NCBI GenBank assembly: GCA_017849575.1
Contig: JAFIGV010000005.1
Span: forward strand, 1 to 64,000
Length of the DNA stretch: 64,000 bases
Source: Flavipsychrobacter sp.
GTDB lineage: Bacteria; Bacteroidota; Bacteroidia; Chitinophagales; Chitinophagaceae
Reading direction: 5' to 3'
Shown: piece after piece, positions 15,831 through 25,181 of the stretch
Layout: each line of letters starts with the position of its first letter
Numbering within the stretch: the stretch's first letter is position 1
Made by a program: the position numbers and the translations under genes
The notes under the pieces: generated by a model
Told to the model about the DNA's origin: nothing
The model's database searches: none
What the model saw: the letters and a program-made list of their open reading frames with translations, nothing else

Positions 15831-18071
15831 ATGGAAGACCGCAGAAAACATATTGATGATCTGTTCCGGGAAGGACTAAGCGAGTATCGGGAAACCCCGC
15901 CACCCGCGGTCTGGAGTGCTTTGGAACAAAGGCTTCCCAAGCCGGAAGGGCCTGACAGAAAAGGCTTGTGGCTGCTGCTCCTGCTGCTGCTGGCAGGCAC
16001 CGTTGGCTACATGGTCTTCAGAGCTGCCACCGATGTGCCTGATGTGCCGAAAACGGCAACAAGAACTGCTGCGGCCCCGAAAGACCTGAACGCGCAAAGC
16101 GCGGAATCAGCATCCACGGGCCAACAGGACGATGCATCAATAACCGGCGACAAAAGTCCCGATCAACCGTTCCGGAACACGGCAACTACAAAATCAGAAA
16201 AATCGAACAGGAGCCGGGCCAACAGGCTAACAAGCCCGGCTGCACAAAACCCGGGAAATGGCCAGGTTACTACCGCCGGCAAATGGCGCAAAGACAATCG
16301 GAACCTGAATGGAAGCGAAAAATATTCCGATAAAAAAGAATCCGGAACGGCGCAGAATGCCGGGAAAACGCCCAGGCAAAATCCATCCGAAGTACAAGAC
16401 GCTGCACGAACTGAAAACCCTGAAAAAACGACTACCTCAGACAAAGGAAGGAGAGAAAACCGCAAGGGGAATGCGGGCCCGACCTCTGCCCGGCTGGTGA
16501 AGGACGGACAAAACATGGGTGAAAAAAAACGAAGCGCCACCGTACCATCAGCAGGACGTGAGCCTTCGGCAGGAACCGTGCACAAGGTAAACCGAGATTT
16601 GTCCGCGCACCCTACCAAGAAACCCAAGGCGACATCTTCAACAAAGGATGACAGCTATCTCCTGCAACCTGTACCTGATGATCAGGAGACCGATGAAACT
16701 GTGGGAACCCGAGCCAAGGAAGGCTTTTCAGGATCGAAGCCAGACGATGGAGACAATGAAGGACTACACTATGTGCCCAAAGAAGGCGTGTCCAGAATCA
16801 ATGCCGGAGCGGTGACGGCACAAACTGATGAAAAGAAAGCCAGCCAGACCCGCGAGGACGTTGGTGTAGAAGGGAAGACTACACAGCCCGAGCCGATCAA
16901 TGTAAAGCCTGCCGAGGCCAAGGCCACACCAGAAACAGTAGCAGGAGCATCGGCGAATAACAAACCCATCCCTGTTAGTGCAGCCACTTTTAAAAAGAAC
17001 AAAACAGAAACAGACCCACCGGGAACCTTCAAAAAGTCGCGAATGTCGGTAAGCTCCGAGGTGAAAAATGAGGGAAAAACCGCGGTATCCGTACAAGGCG
17101 CGCGTTTTGAGGGTGCATTTGCCGCGGACCAGACCACAAATCCTGCCGGAACCTTTGCAGCCAACAGCAGCAACTATCAGGAAGCTGAACAGAATGAAAC
17201 CGCTCAACCCACAGGCGGTGGTGGCGGTGGCGGCGGCGCGAAACCAGCGAAAAAAGGTGGAAAATTTCGCTTCGACCTCGGTATCAAAGCCGGTTATGAA
17301 CGAGGACTGCAATCACTCACAACAAATACACTGATTTTTGCGCCCTACCTGCAATGGAACATTTCGAGCAACTTTTCCTTTGTATTCCAACCCGGTTTCC
17401 GATACAATTCTATCAGCAGCAACAGTCTTCAGTCGGTCAATAACGCCTACCACCAAGTCACGGCAGCTTCTCTGGATTCTGCACATGTGGTGAGCTCCGA
17501 TACTTTTGGTAACTACATTCAGCGCAACTATATTTATTCCAATACCTACGACTCCATATTGATCGGCCGGTCGCTGAAGACCCGAAACTATTGGGAAATT
17601 GAGCTTCCGATCATGCTTCGCTACAAAATAGCTTCGAATATTGCCATGTTTGGCGGTATTTCGCTCATGTTCGGCAACATCATTCAGATGGATGAAGATC
17701 GTCAGCAATATTCCAACCTGACAAAGACGTCCAACCTGTCCTTTCCGAAGGTACCGTACGCCAACGGCACGCAGCCCCCCACGCCTACCATACCCTCTCT
17801 TAGCAACTATTTTTCTTACAATACTCCCGACATTTCGGCGGCTACAGCCACGAGCGATAACCCGGCAACCAACCCTGCGCGGATGGGTATTATGTTTGGT
17901 ATTTCTTACGAACTGCAAAAGCGCATTACCATAGACCTGCTGTATAAGCAAACCATTTCTGACATGCGGTACGTGCCCAATGAAGATATACGAAAAATAT
18001 ACACGCAGCCCTATTTGCGCGTAATGGTTGGCATCAAGCTGTTTGACGGATCGCGGAGCAAAAAGGAATAG
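15831..18071 (+). CDS. Sigma-factor-linked membrane protein with long disordered linker and C-terminal beta-barrel domain
   Basis: The 746-residue protein has three parts. Residues 1-40 are a cytoplasmic head (DDLFREGLSEY, then PPPAVWSALEQRL), a pattern common in proteins coded after Bacteroidota ECF sigma genes. Residues 45-66 form a membrane helix (LWLLLLLLLAGTVGYMVF). Residues 70-470 are hydrophilic, repetitive, Lys/Thr/Ser/Pro-rich and probably disordered, ending in an eight-glycine run. Residues 480-746 resemble an eight-strand outer-membrane barrel (FRFDLGIKAGYERG, then YLQWNISSNFSFVFQPGF) and end IKLFDGSRSKKE. This suggests one chain reaching from the inner membrane through the periplasm to the outer membrane. 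An anti-sigma role is inferred. Confidence 0.8.
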   Translation: MEDRRKHIDDLFREGLSEYRETPPPAVWSALEQRLPKPEGPDRKGLWLLLLLLLAGTVGYMVFRAATDVPDVPKTATRTAAAPKDLNAQSAESASTGQQDDASITGDKSPDQPFRNTATTKSEKSNRSRANRLTSPAAQNPGNGQVTTAGKWRKDNRNLNGSEKYSDKKESGTAQNAGKTPRQNPSEVQDAARTENPEKTTTSDKGRRENRKGNAGPTSARLVKDGQNMGEKKRSATVPSAGREPSAGTVHKVNRDLSAHPTKKPKATSSTKDDSYLLQPVPDDQETDETVGTRAKEGFSGSKPDDGDNEGLHYVPKEGVSRINAGAVTAQTDEKKASQTREDVGVEGKTTQPEPINVKPAEAKATPETVAGASANNKPIPVSAATFKKNKTETDPPGTFKKSRMSVSSEVKNEGKTAVSVQGARFEGAFAADQTTNPAGTFAANSSNYQEAEQNETAQPTGGGGGGGGAKPAKKGGKFRFDLGIKAGYERGLQSLTTNTLIFAPYLQWNISSNFSFVFQPGFRYNSISSNSLQSVNNAYHQVTAASLDSAHVVSSDTFGNYIQRNYIYSNTYDSILIGRSLKTRNYWEIELPIMLRYKIASNIAMFGGISLMFGNIIQMDEDRQQYSNLTKTSNLSFPKVPYANGTQPPTPTIPSLSNYFSYNTPDISAATATSDNPATNPARMGIMFGISYELQKRITIDLLYKQTISDMRYVPNEDIRKIYTQPYLRVMVGIKLFDGSRSKKE

Positions 18072-18080
18072 GTTTTGGGT

Positions 18081-20459
18081 TTATAGTCGTCCAGCTTCCT
18101 CTGTTTTCGATTCCTGCCTTCTGATATTAAGATGCTGTCCGAAATTATAACTAAAGGCCAAAGCAAGGTTCTGCGTGGCAAACTGCAGGTCGGACTCGGT
18201 ACGGACACCCTTCCATTCGGCTGTGGGCCTGTAGTGATAAAGGCGGAAAGGATCCTGCACGGACAGTTTTAGCGTGGCCGTATCCCGAAGTATTTTTCGA
18301 GAAAGGGTTGCCTCCATCCATATATTTTCCGCATTTCGCTCGGTGAGACTTTGCAGGTCGCCGGAGTTGTATTGTACAAAAAGAAACAAAGACCATTGGC
18401 CATGCCGCAGTTCATTACTGAGGGCAAGGCTTTGCCCTACAGATGAAGCCAGCACCTGCTGCTGCTCATCACGATATTCGTTAAAATAGTAGTCGTAGGA
18501 AGAGGAAAGATTCCACCAGGGGTACATCTCCTTATTGAGATTGATGCCTGCATGCAAATTGTACTTCATGCCATAGTTTCTTAACGTCTCCAGAACCACT
18601 TTTGCAGACTGGTCGTAGAGCAGCTCCGGACTGATCAGGTTGGTGCTTTTGCTGCCGCCGATCTCAGTAAAGACGGTGTTTTTATAATTGTGCCGCAGGC
18701 TTATGGTCTGGCGAAACTGGGGTAAAAGATTGCTGTTACCCGACTCGGTAGCATACTGCGAACGATAGCGCACAAACGGATTGAGTTCGCGATAGGATGG
18801 TCTTTGGATCCTTCTGCCGTAATTGAACTCGAGGCGGTGTGCATCATTAAACTGCCAGGCTATGAAAAATGTTGGGAACAATGATCCAAACGACTGGTGG
18901 AATCGGGTATTGCCGGCACGCTGCAGGCCATCAATAACCGTATATTCATAACGAAGCCCGCCCTTAAGCTCGAGTTTTTTGTGCTGATACGCAGCCGACG
19001 CATAACCCGCATAGATATGCTCGCTGTAGGTAAAATCGTTTGACCGGGAGGGGTCAGGTGCCCACTGTCCCTGACTAAAGGACTCGAAGACCGGTGCTGT
19101 ATGATTCTGCAGGAAACTGGCTTTTGCGCCCGACTCTATCTTTAAAGCTCCCGATATGCTGGCTTCATAGTCGGCCCTTACCGCTACGAGATTTATACTA
19201 TGTGGTGCTTCACTTCTAAAAATAGTACCCGTGTCTGTAATGCCGGTTTGCGGATCGGTAATCTGGCTCGATAAATCCTGTCTGTTTTTCTGAGACCACA
19301 TAAAGCCATCTGCCTGAGCCGTCAGCTTGCGGCCACCCAACAATTTGCTTTCCAGCATAAGACTTCCTTCGAGATACTTGCGCAGCAAACCCTGGTCTAT
19401 ATGCGTTTCATTCAAGAACTGTTGACCCTTCACTAAGTCGTTTACTGCCGATGCGGAGAAATCCATTTCGGCATTCGGATGATACACGCCGTTGACGTTG
19501 CCGGAAACAGAAAACGAATCGGTGAAGGCGTAGCTGCCCCCCAGTTGAAAACGGTAATCTTCAAATACTTCCTTCCGAAAACTGCGTTCCTGAAAAACAG
19601 CCAGAAGCCGATCGCTGGTATCGCGCGTAAAGCTGTGAGTAAGCTGGTCAAGAAAGCCTGTGGCATGAAAAAAACCAAGACTGCCATAGGCGGTTACCTT
19701 TCCCTTTTTGAAATTGAGCGAGGCCTGCTCCTGCACATTGGGATAGACCCCCTGAGTGTAACTGCTGTTCAGGCTACCATTCCATCCCGGCTTTCTGTTT
19801 TTCTTTAAAATAATATCCACAACGCCAGCATCACCTGCAGCATCATACCGGGCAGAGGGCTGCGACTGAAGTTCTAACTGAGCCACCGTAGCTGCGGGTA
19901 TGCTTTTCAGGTAGTTAGTGAGGTCTTGTCCGGAGAGATAAGACTGCCTGCCCTCCACAAACACCACTACCGACTTTCCGTTCATCGAAATATGACCAAG
20001 ACCGTCTATCTGCACACCGGGCGAACGGCGCAATAAATCCAGCACATTATCGCTGCCGGTCACGGTGGCCTGGTCAAAATTTACCGTGAGCTTTCCGAGA
20101 GAAGACCTGATGGCGGGCACATGACTTTTTATGACGACTTCTGCAAGTGCATTGCTTATGGGCTCAACGATGATGCGTTGCGGAGCTTTTCCCTCCCAGG
20201 CTACCACCTTATGCTGATAGCCGGCTGCAGAGACATCAAGAAGCAGCTTGCCCTGTACGGCCGTAAACTGAAATTGCCCCGAGTCGTTTGTCAGCACCGA
20301 CTGCAGCCAGGAACTGTCACTTGCCCGCAACAACGACACCGTAGCCGCCACCACCGGACGCATTGATGCATCGGTAACGGTTCCGGCTATCAACGACTCC
20401 CGGGCATTGAGAGAAAAACAGGAGCATAGGAGCAGCAGTAAGGAGAGCAAAACGCGCAT
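18081..20459 (-). CDS. TonB-dependent receptor-like outer membrane protein with carboxypeptidase-regulatory domain
   Basis: The 792-residue protein has a signal peptide (MRVLLSLLLLLCSCFSLNA) and a carboxypeptidase-regulatory-like beta-sandwich at about residues 25-105 (IAGTVTDASMRPVVAATVSL, then SGQFQFTAVQGKLLLDV). A plug-like domain at about 110-225 contains LLRRSPGVQIDGLGHISMNG. A long barrel with many aromatic strands follows. It lacks an obvious SusD partner nearby, so it belongs to the stand-alone barrel group rather than a SusCD utilisation locus. Its substrate cannot be told. It ends 9 bp from the convergent barrel-protein gene with no terminator visible between. Confidence 0.88.
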   Translation of the reverse strand: MRVLLSLLLLLCSCFSLNARESLIAGTVTDASMRPVVAATVSLLRASDSSWLQSVLTNDSGQFQFTAVQGKLLLDVSAAGYQHKVVAWEGKAPQRIIVEPISNALAEVVIKSHVPAIRSSLGKLTVNFDQATVTGSDNVLDLLRRSPGVQIDGLGHISMNGKSVVVFVEGRQSYLSGQDLTNYLKSIPAATVAQLELQSQPSARYDAAGDAGVVDIILKKNRKPGWNGSLNSSYTQGVYPNVQEQASLNFKKGKVTAYGSLGFFHATGFLDQLTHSFTRDTSDRLLAVFQERSFRKEVFEDYRFQLGGSYAFTDSFSVSGNVNGVYHPNAEMDFSASAVNDLVKGQQFLNETHIDQGLLRKYLEGSLMLESKLLGGRKLTAQADGFMWSQKNRQDLSSQITDPQTGITDTGTIFRSEAPHSINLVAVRADYEASISGALKIESGAKASFLQNHTAPVFESFSQGQWAPDPSRSNDFTYSEHIYAGYASAAYQHKKLELKGGLRYEYTVIDGLQRAGNTRFHQSFGSLFPTFFIAWQFNDAHRLEFNYGRRIQRPSYRELNPFVRYRSQYATESGNSNLLPQFRQTISLRHNYKNTVFTEIGGSKSTNLISPELLYDQSAKVVLETLRNYGMKYNLHAGINLNKEMYPWWNLSSSYDYYFNEYRDEQQQVLASSVGQSLALSNELRHGQWSLFLFVQYNSGDLQSLTERNAENIWMEATLSRKILRDTATLKLSVQDPFRLYHYRPTAEWKGVRTESDLQFATQNLALAFSYNFGQHLNIRRQESKTEEAGRL

Positions 20460-20626
20460 GTAAGGGATATTTTAGATGAACTGAACAGTGTAGAAGACCA
20501 GTGAATGCACATAAACGTTAGCCTGGACAAGAGGTTTTCCGACGGTCTTAACTTTTCAAAAGGGCGGGAGAAAGGCGAGAAAATCTGCAGCATATTTGTA
20601 ACTTACTCACCTACAATTCCAACTTT

Positions 20627-21373
20627 ATGTCTCAGGACTACAAAGCATCTATCAGTGTTACCACCGCGCTTTCCCGTTCCTGGTCGGCAGTCACCAATAA
20701 TATCGGGCCATTTGCCGGCTTCACACTGCTCTATTTTGTGGTCAGCTCCATTCTCGGCAAGATACCGGTCCTCTCCACGATATCTTCATTTCTGGGCTTC
20801 GTTTATCCGGTTTGTATATACTATGGCTTTTATGCTATTGACAAATATGGCAGTCTGAGTTTCAACAATTTCTTCGACTGGATTACCAGCTTCTGGAAAC
20901 TCCTGTTAGGCTCTTTAGTCTTCGGTTTACTCTGTCTGGTCATGTTTATACCTGCGGTGGTGATCATAGTTACAGCAGCAGGGGGTCTTGAGGCGATATC
21001 AGAAATACTTCAGGGTTATGAGGCAGCGTCACCCATACTTCTGCTTAGTGCCGGCGGGCTGTTGTTGCTGTTTATGATACCCGTGCTTCTGCTCGAGTTT
21101 TCCTACCTGTTTCTGCTTTGTTTCGGTGATCATCAAATCGGCTACACGCTTGGGCTGGGCTGGCGCGTAGGATATGCCAACATAGGTAGCATCCTGGTAT
21201 TTGCACTGCTGGCTTTAGGCATTGCTATCCTCGGCATTCTGTGTTTGCTGGTAGGTTTGCTGGTAGCCATGCCGGTGATTGTGGGCATACAGTATTATTT
21301 CATGCGCAGCATTTTCCCGTTGCAGCAGGATGAGGAGTGGGATTTTATGAAAGACTACCCGCCTGCCCAATAG
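20627..21373 (+). CDS. Multi-pass membrane protein of unknown function
   Basis: I do not recognise a characterised family. The 248-residue protein has about six membrane helices (for example FAGFTLLYFVVSSIL, LGSLVFGLLCLVMFIPAVVI, LLLLFMIPVLLLEFSYLFLL and the long AIPLG-rich stretch near 190-225). A soluble N-terminal ISVTTALSRSWSAV resembles the amphipathic start of DUF975-like or glycerophosphodiesterase-membrane-domain proteins. Its charged C-terminus is QQDEEWDFMKDYPPAQ. It stands alone, divergent from the receptor gene and convergent with smc. Confidence 0.75.
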   Translation: MSQDYKASISVTTALSRSWSAVTNNIGPFAGFTLLYFVVSSILGKIPVLSTISSFLGFVYPVCIYYGFYAIDKYGSLSFNNFFDWITSFWKLLLGSLVFGLLCLVMFIPAVVIIVTAAGGLEAISEILQGYEAASPILLLSAGGLLLLFMIPVLLLEFSYLFLLCFGDHQIGYTLGLGWRVGYANIGSILVFALLALGIAILGILCLLVGLLVAMPVIVGIQYYFMRSIFPLQQDEEWDFMKDYPPAQ

Positions 21374-21442
21374 ACGGTCGTTTATTGTTTGCGCTGCGAT
21401 GGGCAAAGCCTTCCCTGCGTGCCCGGTCTGCGGAAAATTTAT

Positions 21443-24400
21443 TTAGTTAAGACTTCTGAAATCTACCGGCACCAGCTTGCTGACCCCCGCTTCCTGCATC
21501 GTGACACCGTAGATCACATCCACGGCGGCCATGGTTTGCTTGTTGTGGGTGACAATGATAAACTGCGAGTTGTCTGAGAATTTGCGAATCATGTTGGTAA
21601 ACTTACCTACGTTGGCATCATCGAGCGGCGCATCCACCTCATCGAGAATACAAAACGGTGCGGGCTTTATCAGATAGATGGCAAAAAGAAATGCCGTGGA
21701 AGTGAGCGTCTTCTCACCACCAGAAAGCTGGGTAAGGGTACTTGGTCGCTTACCTTTGGGCTGTGCATAGATCTCAATACCACTATCGGCTACATTGTCG
21801 GGGTCGGTAAGCCGCAGATCACAGGTATCTTCTTCGGTGAAGAGGGCTTTAAACACCTGAACGAAATTTTCACGAACCTGTTCGAAGGTTTCTTTGAATT
21901 TGGTATTCGCTGTGTTCTCCACCTCTTCTATGGTAGCCAGCAAACTTTCCTTTGCATTGACCAGATCCGTTTTCTGCTCCACAATAAAGTCGTGGCGGGC
22001 TTTCATTTCCGTATAGGCTTCTATGGCGGTAGGATTTACCTCACCCATATTTTCCAGCCGCTTTTTCATCCTTTCGGATTCGGCAGTCAGCTCTTCGAGG
22101 GTCAATTCATTTTTGCGCGGCTCATCGAGAATCTCGTCAAGGTTCACGCGAAATTCCACATTCAGGCGCTCCTTGAGTCCGGACAATCGTAGCTTCATTT
22201 CGTTAAGCTGATCCTTGATACCGTTCATGAGCACATCTGCCTGTTCTTTCTCGCGCCTTTTCTGATTGAGCTGACCCTCCTTCGCCGCTATGCTGTTGCG
22301 CATTTCATAGTACTGGCGATCTTTTTCGTTCAATTCCTTTTCGTCCTTTTCTTTTTTCGTCATCAGGTCATAGAGTTCCGAATCGCCTCCGTGTAGCCTG
22401 CCTTCGGTCTCAGTGAGCTGCAGTGTGGTTTGCTTGAGCTGTTCTTTGTTGCTGGCAATCTGGCGCTGCAGGTCATTGACTTGGTTGCTCCGGAAACTTA
22501 ATTCCTGTCTCAGGCCTTCCAGTTTACTCTGTTGCCGGGTGTATTGAATATTTTGCTGATTGTATTGCTGAGAGGCAAAATTGAACTCCTGCTCTACCGA
22601 TTGAAATTCAGTTTCGGCGTTCTTTATTTTCTGGTGAATTGACTGGAGTATTTCCGTGATCTCGTCGAGCTCCGTTCGGGTGTCGCCGATTTTTTCATGG
22701 GTCTGGTCGAGTTGTTCCTGCAAATCATTCAGCCGTTTTTCCGCAGTCTGGTTGAGTTGTTCAAAATTCTCTATCCGGTGTGCGATGTTCACGAGGCTGT
22801 TCTGCAGTTTGTTGATCTCTGCCCGCGCCTGTTCTATAGCCTTGTCATTAAGCTCCTGGTTGTATCCGGTAATGCGCAACTGAGTTTCGAGGATCACCTG
22901 TTTCAGTTCGTCTGTCTTTTTGGTACGCACGGATATTTCCTCCACCAGACGCTCAAGATTTTTAGCACGTCCCAGTTTATTCCCTTCGAACGCGCCCACT
23001 GAGCCACCACTAATACTGTACTTTCCACGGACCATCTTTCCGGTCTGATGTACGATGACGGTACGTTCCTGAAGGGGATAATCCAGCACATCGGCGTCGC
23101 GTGTAGCGATATAGACATGACCAAGCAGATGCTGCGCCAATGCTTTATAAGCGTCATCCACGGTCACAACATCTAGCGCATGAACCAATCCTTCCACCTC
23201 CCGCTTTTCGTAAAAATCGGGGCCTTTGAACTGGTCGAGGATGAAAAAGTTTGCCTTTCCCTTTTTGTTGGTCTCCAGCAAATGTAACGCTCGCGCTGCT
23301 TCGGGCAAAGTGTCGACGAGGTAGTAATTCAGATAGCTTTCCAAAAGATTTTCCAGCGCGGTGCGATACTCTGCCTGCACTACAAACACATCAGACAGAA
23401 GCGGAGCACTGCTGTTCCATTCTTTGTTCTTTTTCAGAAATTTTATACTGTCCGGATATCCCTCGAGGCTATCTACGAGTGATTTCAACAGGTCATGTTC
23501 ATTACGCCTTGCATCCAGCTTCCGGTTTTCATCGACAAGTTCTGACCGCAGGCCTTCCAGTTGTTCCTGATTCTGCAGAATTCTGTTTTTCACCTCCTCG
23601 TGCTGAGCGACAAGCTCGTGTAAACCAGCCTGTTGATCATCCAGCAGGTGTTGTGTTTCCGTCTTCTCCGCGAGCAGTTGTCCGATCTGTGCATGCCTTT
23701 GCGAACGCTCTTCCATGATCTGCTGCCGGCTGCGCTGCAGGTTCATCACAGAGGTATCGGCCACGGCCACTTTTTTCTCTGCATCAAACTGCGCACGCTG
23801 ACGTTGCAGATGCTCGCCGCGTAGCTGCTCCAGCGCTTTTTTCTTTTCGTCGAAGGCCTCTCGCTTTTCATCCACAGACGAACGCAACGACTCAAGCTGA
23901 TCGCGTAGTTCTTCCAGGGTTTCCGTTTCATCACTGATCTGGTTGTCGGCAAAAGCTATGGATTCTTCGAGCTGTTTGAGCTGCATATCGGCTCCCGACA
24001 GAAACTCATTGAGGCTTTTCTCACGATCTTTCAGGTGTTCGAGTCTCTGGGCAGCCAATCGCTTATCGCTTTCTAACTGCCGGATGCGGTTGACCAGCTC
24101 ATTAAACTGCTTTTGAGCAGTGTTTAATTCCTGTTCGCGTTGCACCAGTTTTAGCTTCTGCTGTTCTACGGCCGCCTCTTCGGTAGCTACGGCAGCATCA
24201 AGTTCAGATTTCCTATCCAGTTCACGATCGTGTGCTTCGTTTAGCTCTTTATATTGATCATTAAACTGCTCGAGCGAAGCCTTAGCCAGCTCAACGCTCA
24301 CTTCTTTATATTCGTTTTTTATCTGAAAGTAGCGCTCTGCTTTTTTCGCCTGATTTTCGAGCGTGCGTACATTATTGCCGATTTCAAACAGCAGGTCTTC

Positions 24401-24973
24401 GATGCGGGCTATGTCCTGCTCGGTAGCATCGAGTTTTTGCTTTGCCTCTTTCTTCCGGGTTTTATAGATCGAGATTCCGGCAGCCTGCTCCAGCATTCTC
24501 CGCCTCGAGCCTTCTTTGTCTTTGATGATGTCATCCACCATGCCCAGCTCGATGATGGCGTAGGAATCGTTGCTGACGCCGGTGTCGAGAAAGAGGTTGT
24601 GAATGTCCTTGAGCCTGCAGCTCACATCGTTAAGCCTATATTCACTTTCTCCGTTTTTGTAAAACTTACGGCTGATGGTGACGGTAGTAAACTCGGTAGG
24701 TAGCAGGTTGCGGGTATTTTCGAAGGTAAGCGATACCTCGGCCATGCCGCTGCCCGCCCGCGTGCGCGATCCGTTAAAAATCAGATCTTCCAGATTGTCG
24801 GAGCGCAGAGCTTTGATCTTATGTTCGCCAATCACCCAGCGGATGGCATCCACAATGTTCGATTTACCGCAGCCATTCGGCCCCACGATTCCGGTTATCG
24901 GGTGGTCGAGCACAACGTGGGTTTTGTCAGCAAAGGACTTAAACCCTTTTATTTCCAGCGACTTTAAACGCAA
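21443..24973 (-). CDS. smc: Chromosome segregation protein SMC
   Basis: The condensin ATPase organises and separates sister chromosomes. Its 1,176 residues match bacterial SMC: an N-terminal ABC head with Walker A GPNGCGKSN near residue 32, a coiled coil from about 165, and a hinge around 500-680 (LEGYPDSIKFLKKN, then NYYLVDTLPEA and ISGGSVGAFEGNKLGR). A second coiled coil follows, then the C-terminal head with signature LSGGEKTLTSTAFLFAIY and Walker B CILDEVDAPLDDANV. The start is TTG at 24971-24973, giving the canonical beginning MRLKSLEIKGFKSFADK. The kleisin partners scpA and scpB are not adjacent. Confidence 0.97.
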   Translation of the reverse strand: MRLKSLEIKGFKSFADKTHVVLDHPITGIVGPNGCGKSNIVDAIRWVIGEHKIKALRSDNLEDLIFNGSRTRAGSGMAEVSLTFENTRNLLPTEFTTVTISRKFYKNGESEYRLNDVSCRLKDIHNLFLDTGVSNDSYAIIELGMVDDIIKDKEGSRRRMLEQAAGISIYKTRKKEAKQKLDATEQDIARIEDLLFEIGNNVRTLENQAKKAERYFQIKNEYKEVSVELAKASLEQFNDQYKELNEAHDRELDRKSELDAAVATEEAAVEQQKLKLVQREQELNTAQKQFNELVNRIRQLESDKRLAAQRLEHLKDREKSLNEFLSGADMQLKQLEESIAFADNQISDETETLEELRDQLESLRSSVDEKREAFDEKKKALEQLRGEHLQRQRAQFDAEKKVAVADTSVMNLQRSRQQIMEERSQRHAQIGQLLAEKTETQHLLDDQQAGLHELVAQHEEVKNRILQNQEQLEGLRSELVDENRKLDARRNEHDLLKSLVDSLEGYPDSIKFLKKNKEWNSSAPLLSDVFVVQAEYRTALENLLESYLNYYLVDTLPEAARALHLLETNKKGKANFFILDQFKGPDFYEKREVEGLVHALDVVTVDDAYKALAQHLLGHVYIATRDADVLDYPLQERTVIVHQTGKMVRGKYSISGGSVGAFEGNKLGRAKNLERLVEEISVRTKKTDELKQVILETQLRITGYNQELNDKAIEQARAEINKLQNSLVNIAHRIENFEQLNQTAEKRLNDLQEQLDQTHEKIGDTRTELDEITEILQSIHQKIKNAETEFQSVEQEFNFASQQYNQQNIQYTRQQSKLEGLRQELSFRSNQVNDLQRQIASNKEQLKQTTLQLTETEGRLHGGDSELYDLMTKKEKDEKELNEKDRQYYEMRNSIAAKEGQLNQKRREKEQADVLMNGIKDQLNEMKLRLSGLKERLNVEFRVNLDEILDEPRKNELTLEELTAESERMKKRLENMGEVNPTAIEAYTEMKARHDFIVEQKTDLVNAKESLLATIEEVENTANTKFKETFEQVRENFVQVFKALFTEEDTCDLRLTDPDNVADSGIEIYAQPKGKRPSTLTQLSGGEKTLTSTAFLFAIYLIKPAPFCILDEVDAPLDDANVGKFTNMIRKFSDNSQFIIVTHNKQTMAAVDVIYGVTMQEAGVSKLVPVDFRSLN

Positions 24974-24996
24974 GGGACAAAGATTTTGGGGGAGAA

Positions 24997-25004
24997 CAAA
25001 AATA
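24997..25004 (-). promoter_or_regulatory. Putative -7 element of smc promoter
   Basis: Read on the minus strand this is TATTTTTG, a perfect TAnnTTTG match, 24 bp upstream of the smc TTG start. No clear -33 TTTG is visible upstream. Confidence 0.4.
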
Positions 25005-25181
25005 GGGTTTTCAGTTGTTTATTATATGTGCCCTTTACGACAGGATTTTACAGCTAAAAACAACGCTTTACACAGCCTGAGCAGGTATAAATTTTTGGCC
25101 GCGTATTTTTTCCCCAGGCCATTTGACCCCACCGGAAGGATGGTACTGATAGATTTCCCTACACGCCGGAGGCATTCCACA

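Noticed and set aside
18072-18080. A terminator between the convergent barrel-protein and receptor genes
   Set aside because: Only 9 bp separate them and no inverted repeat is visible there or just beyond.
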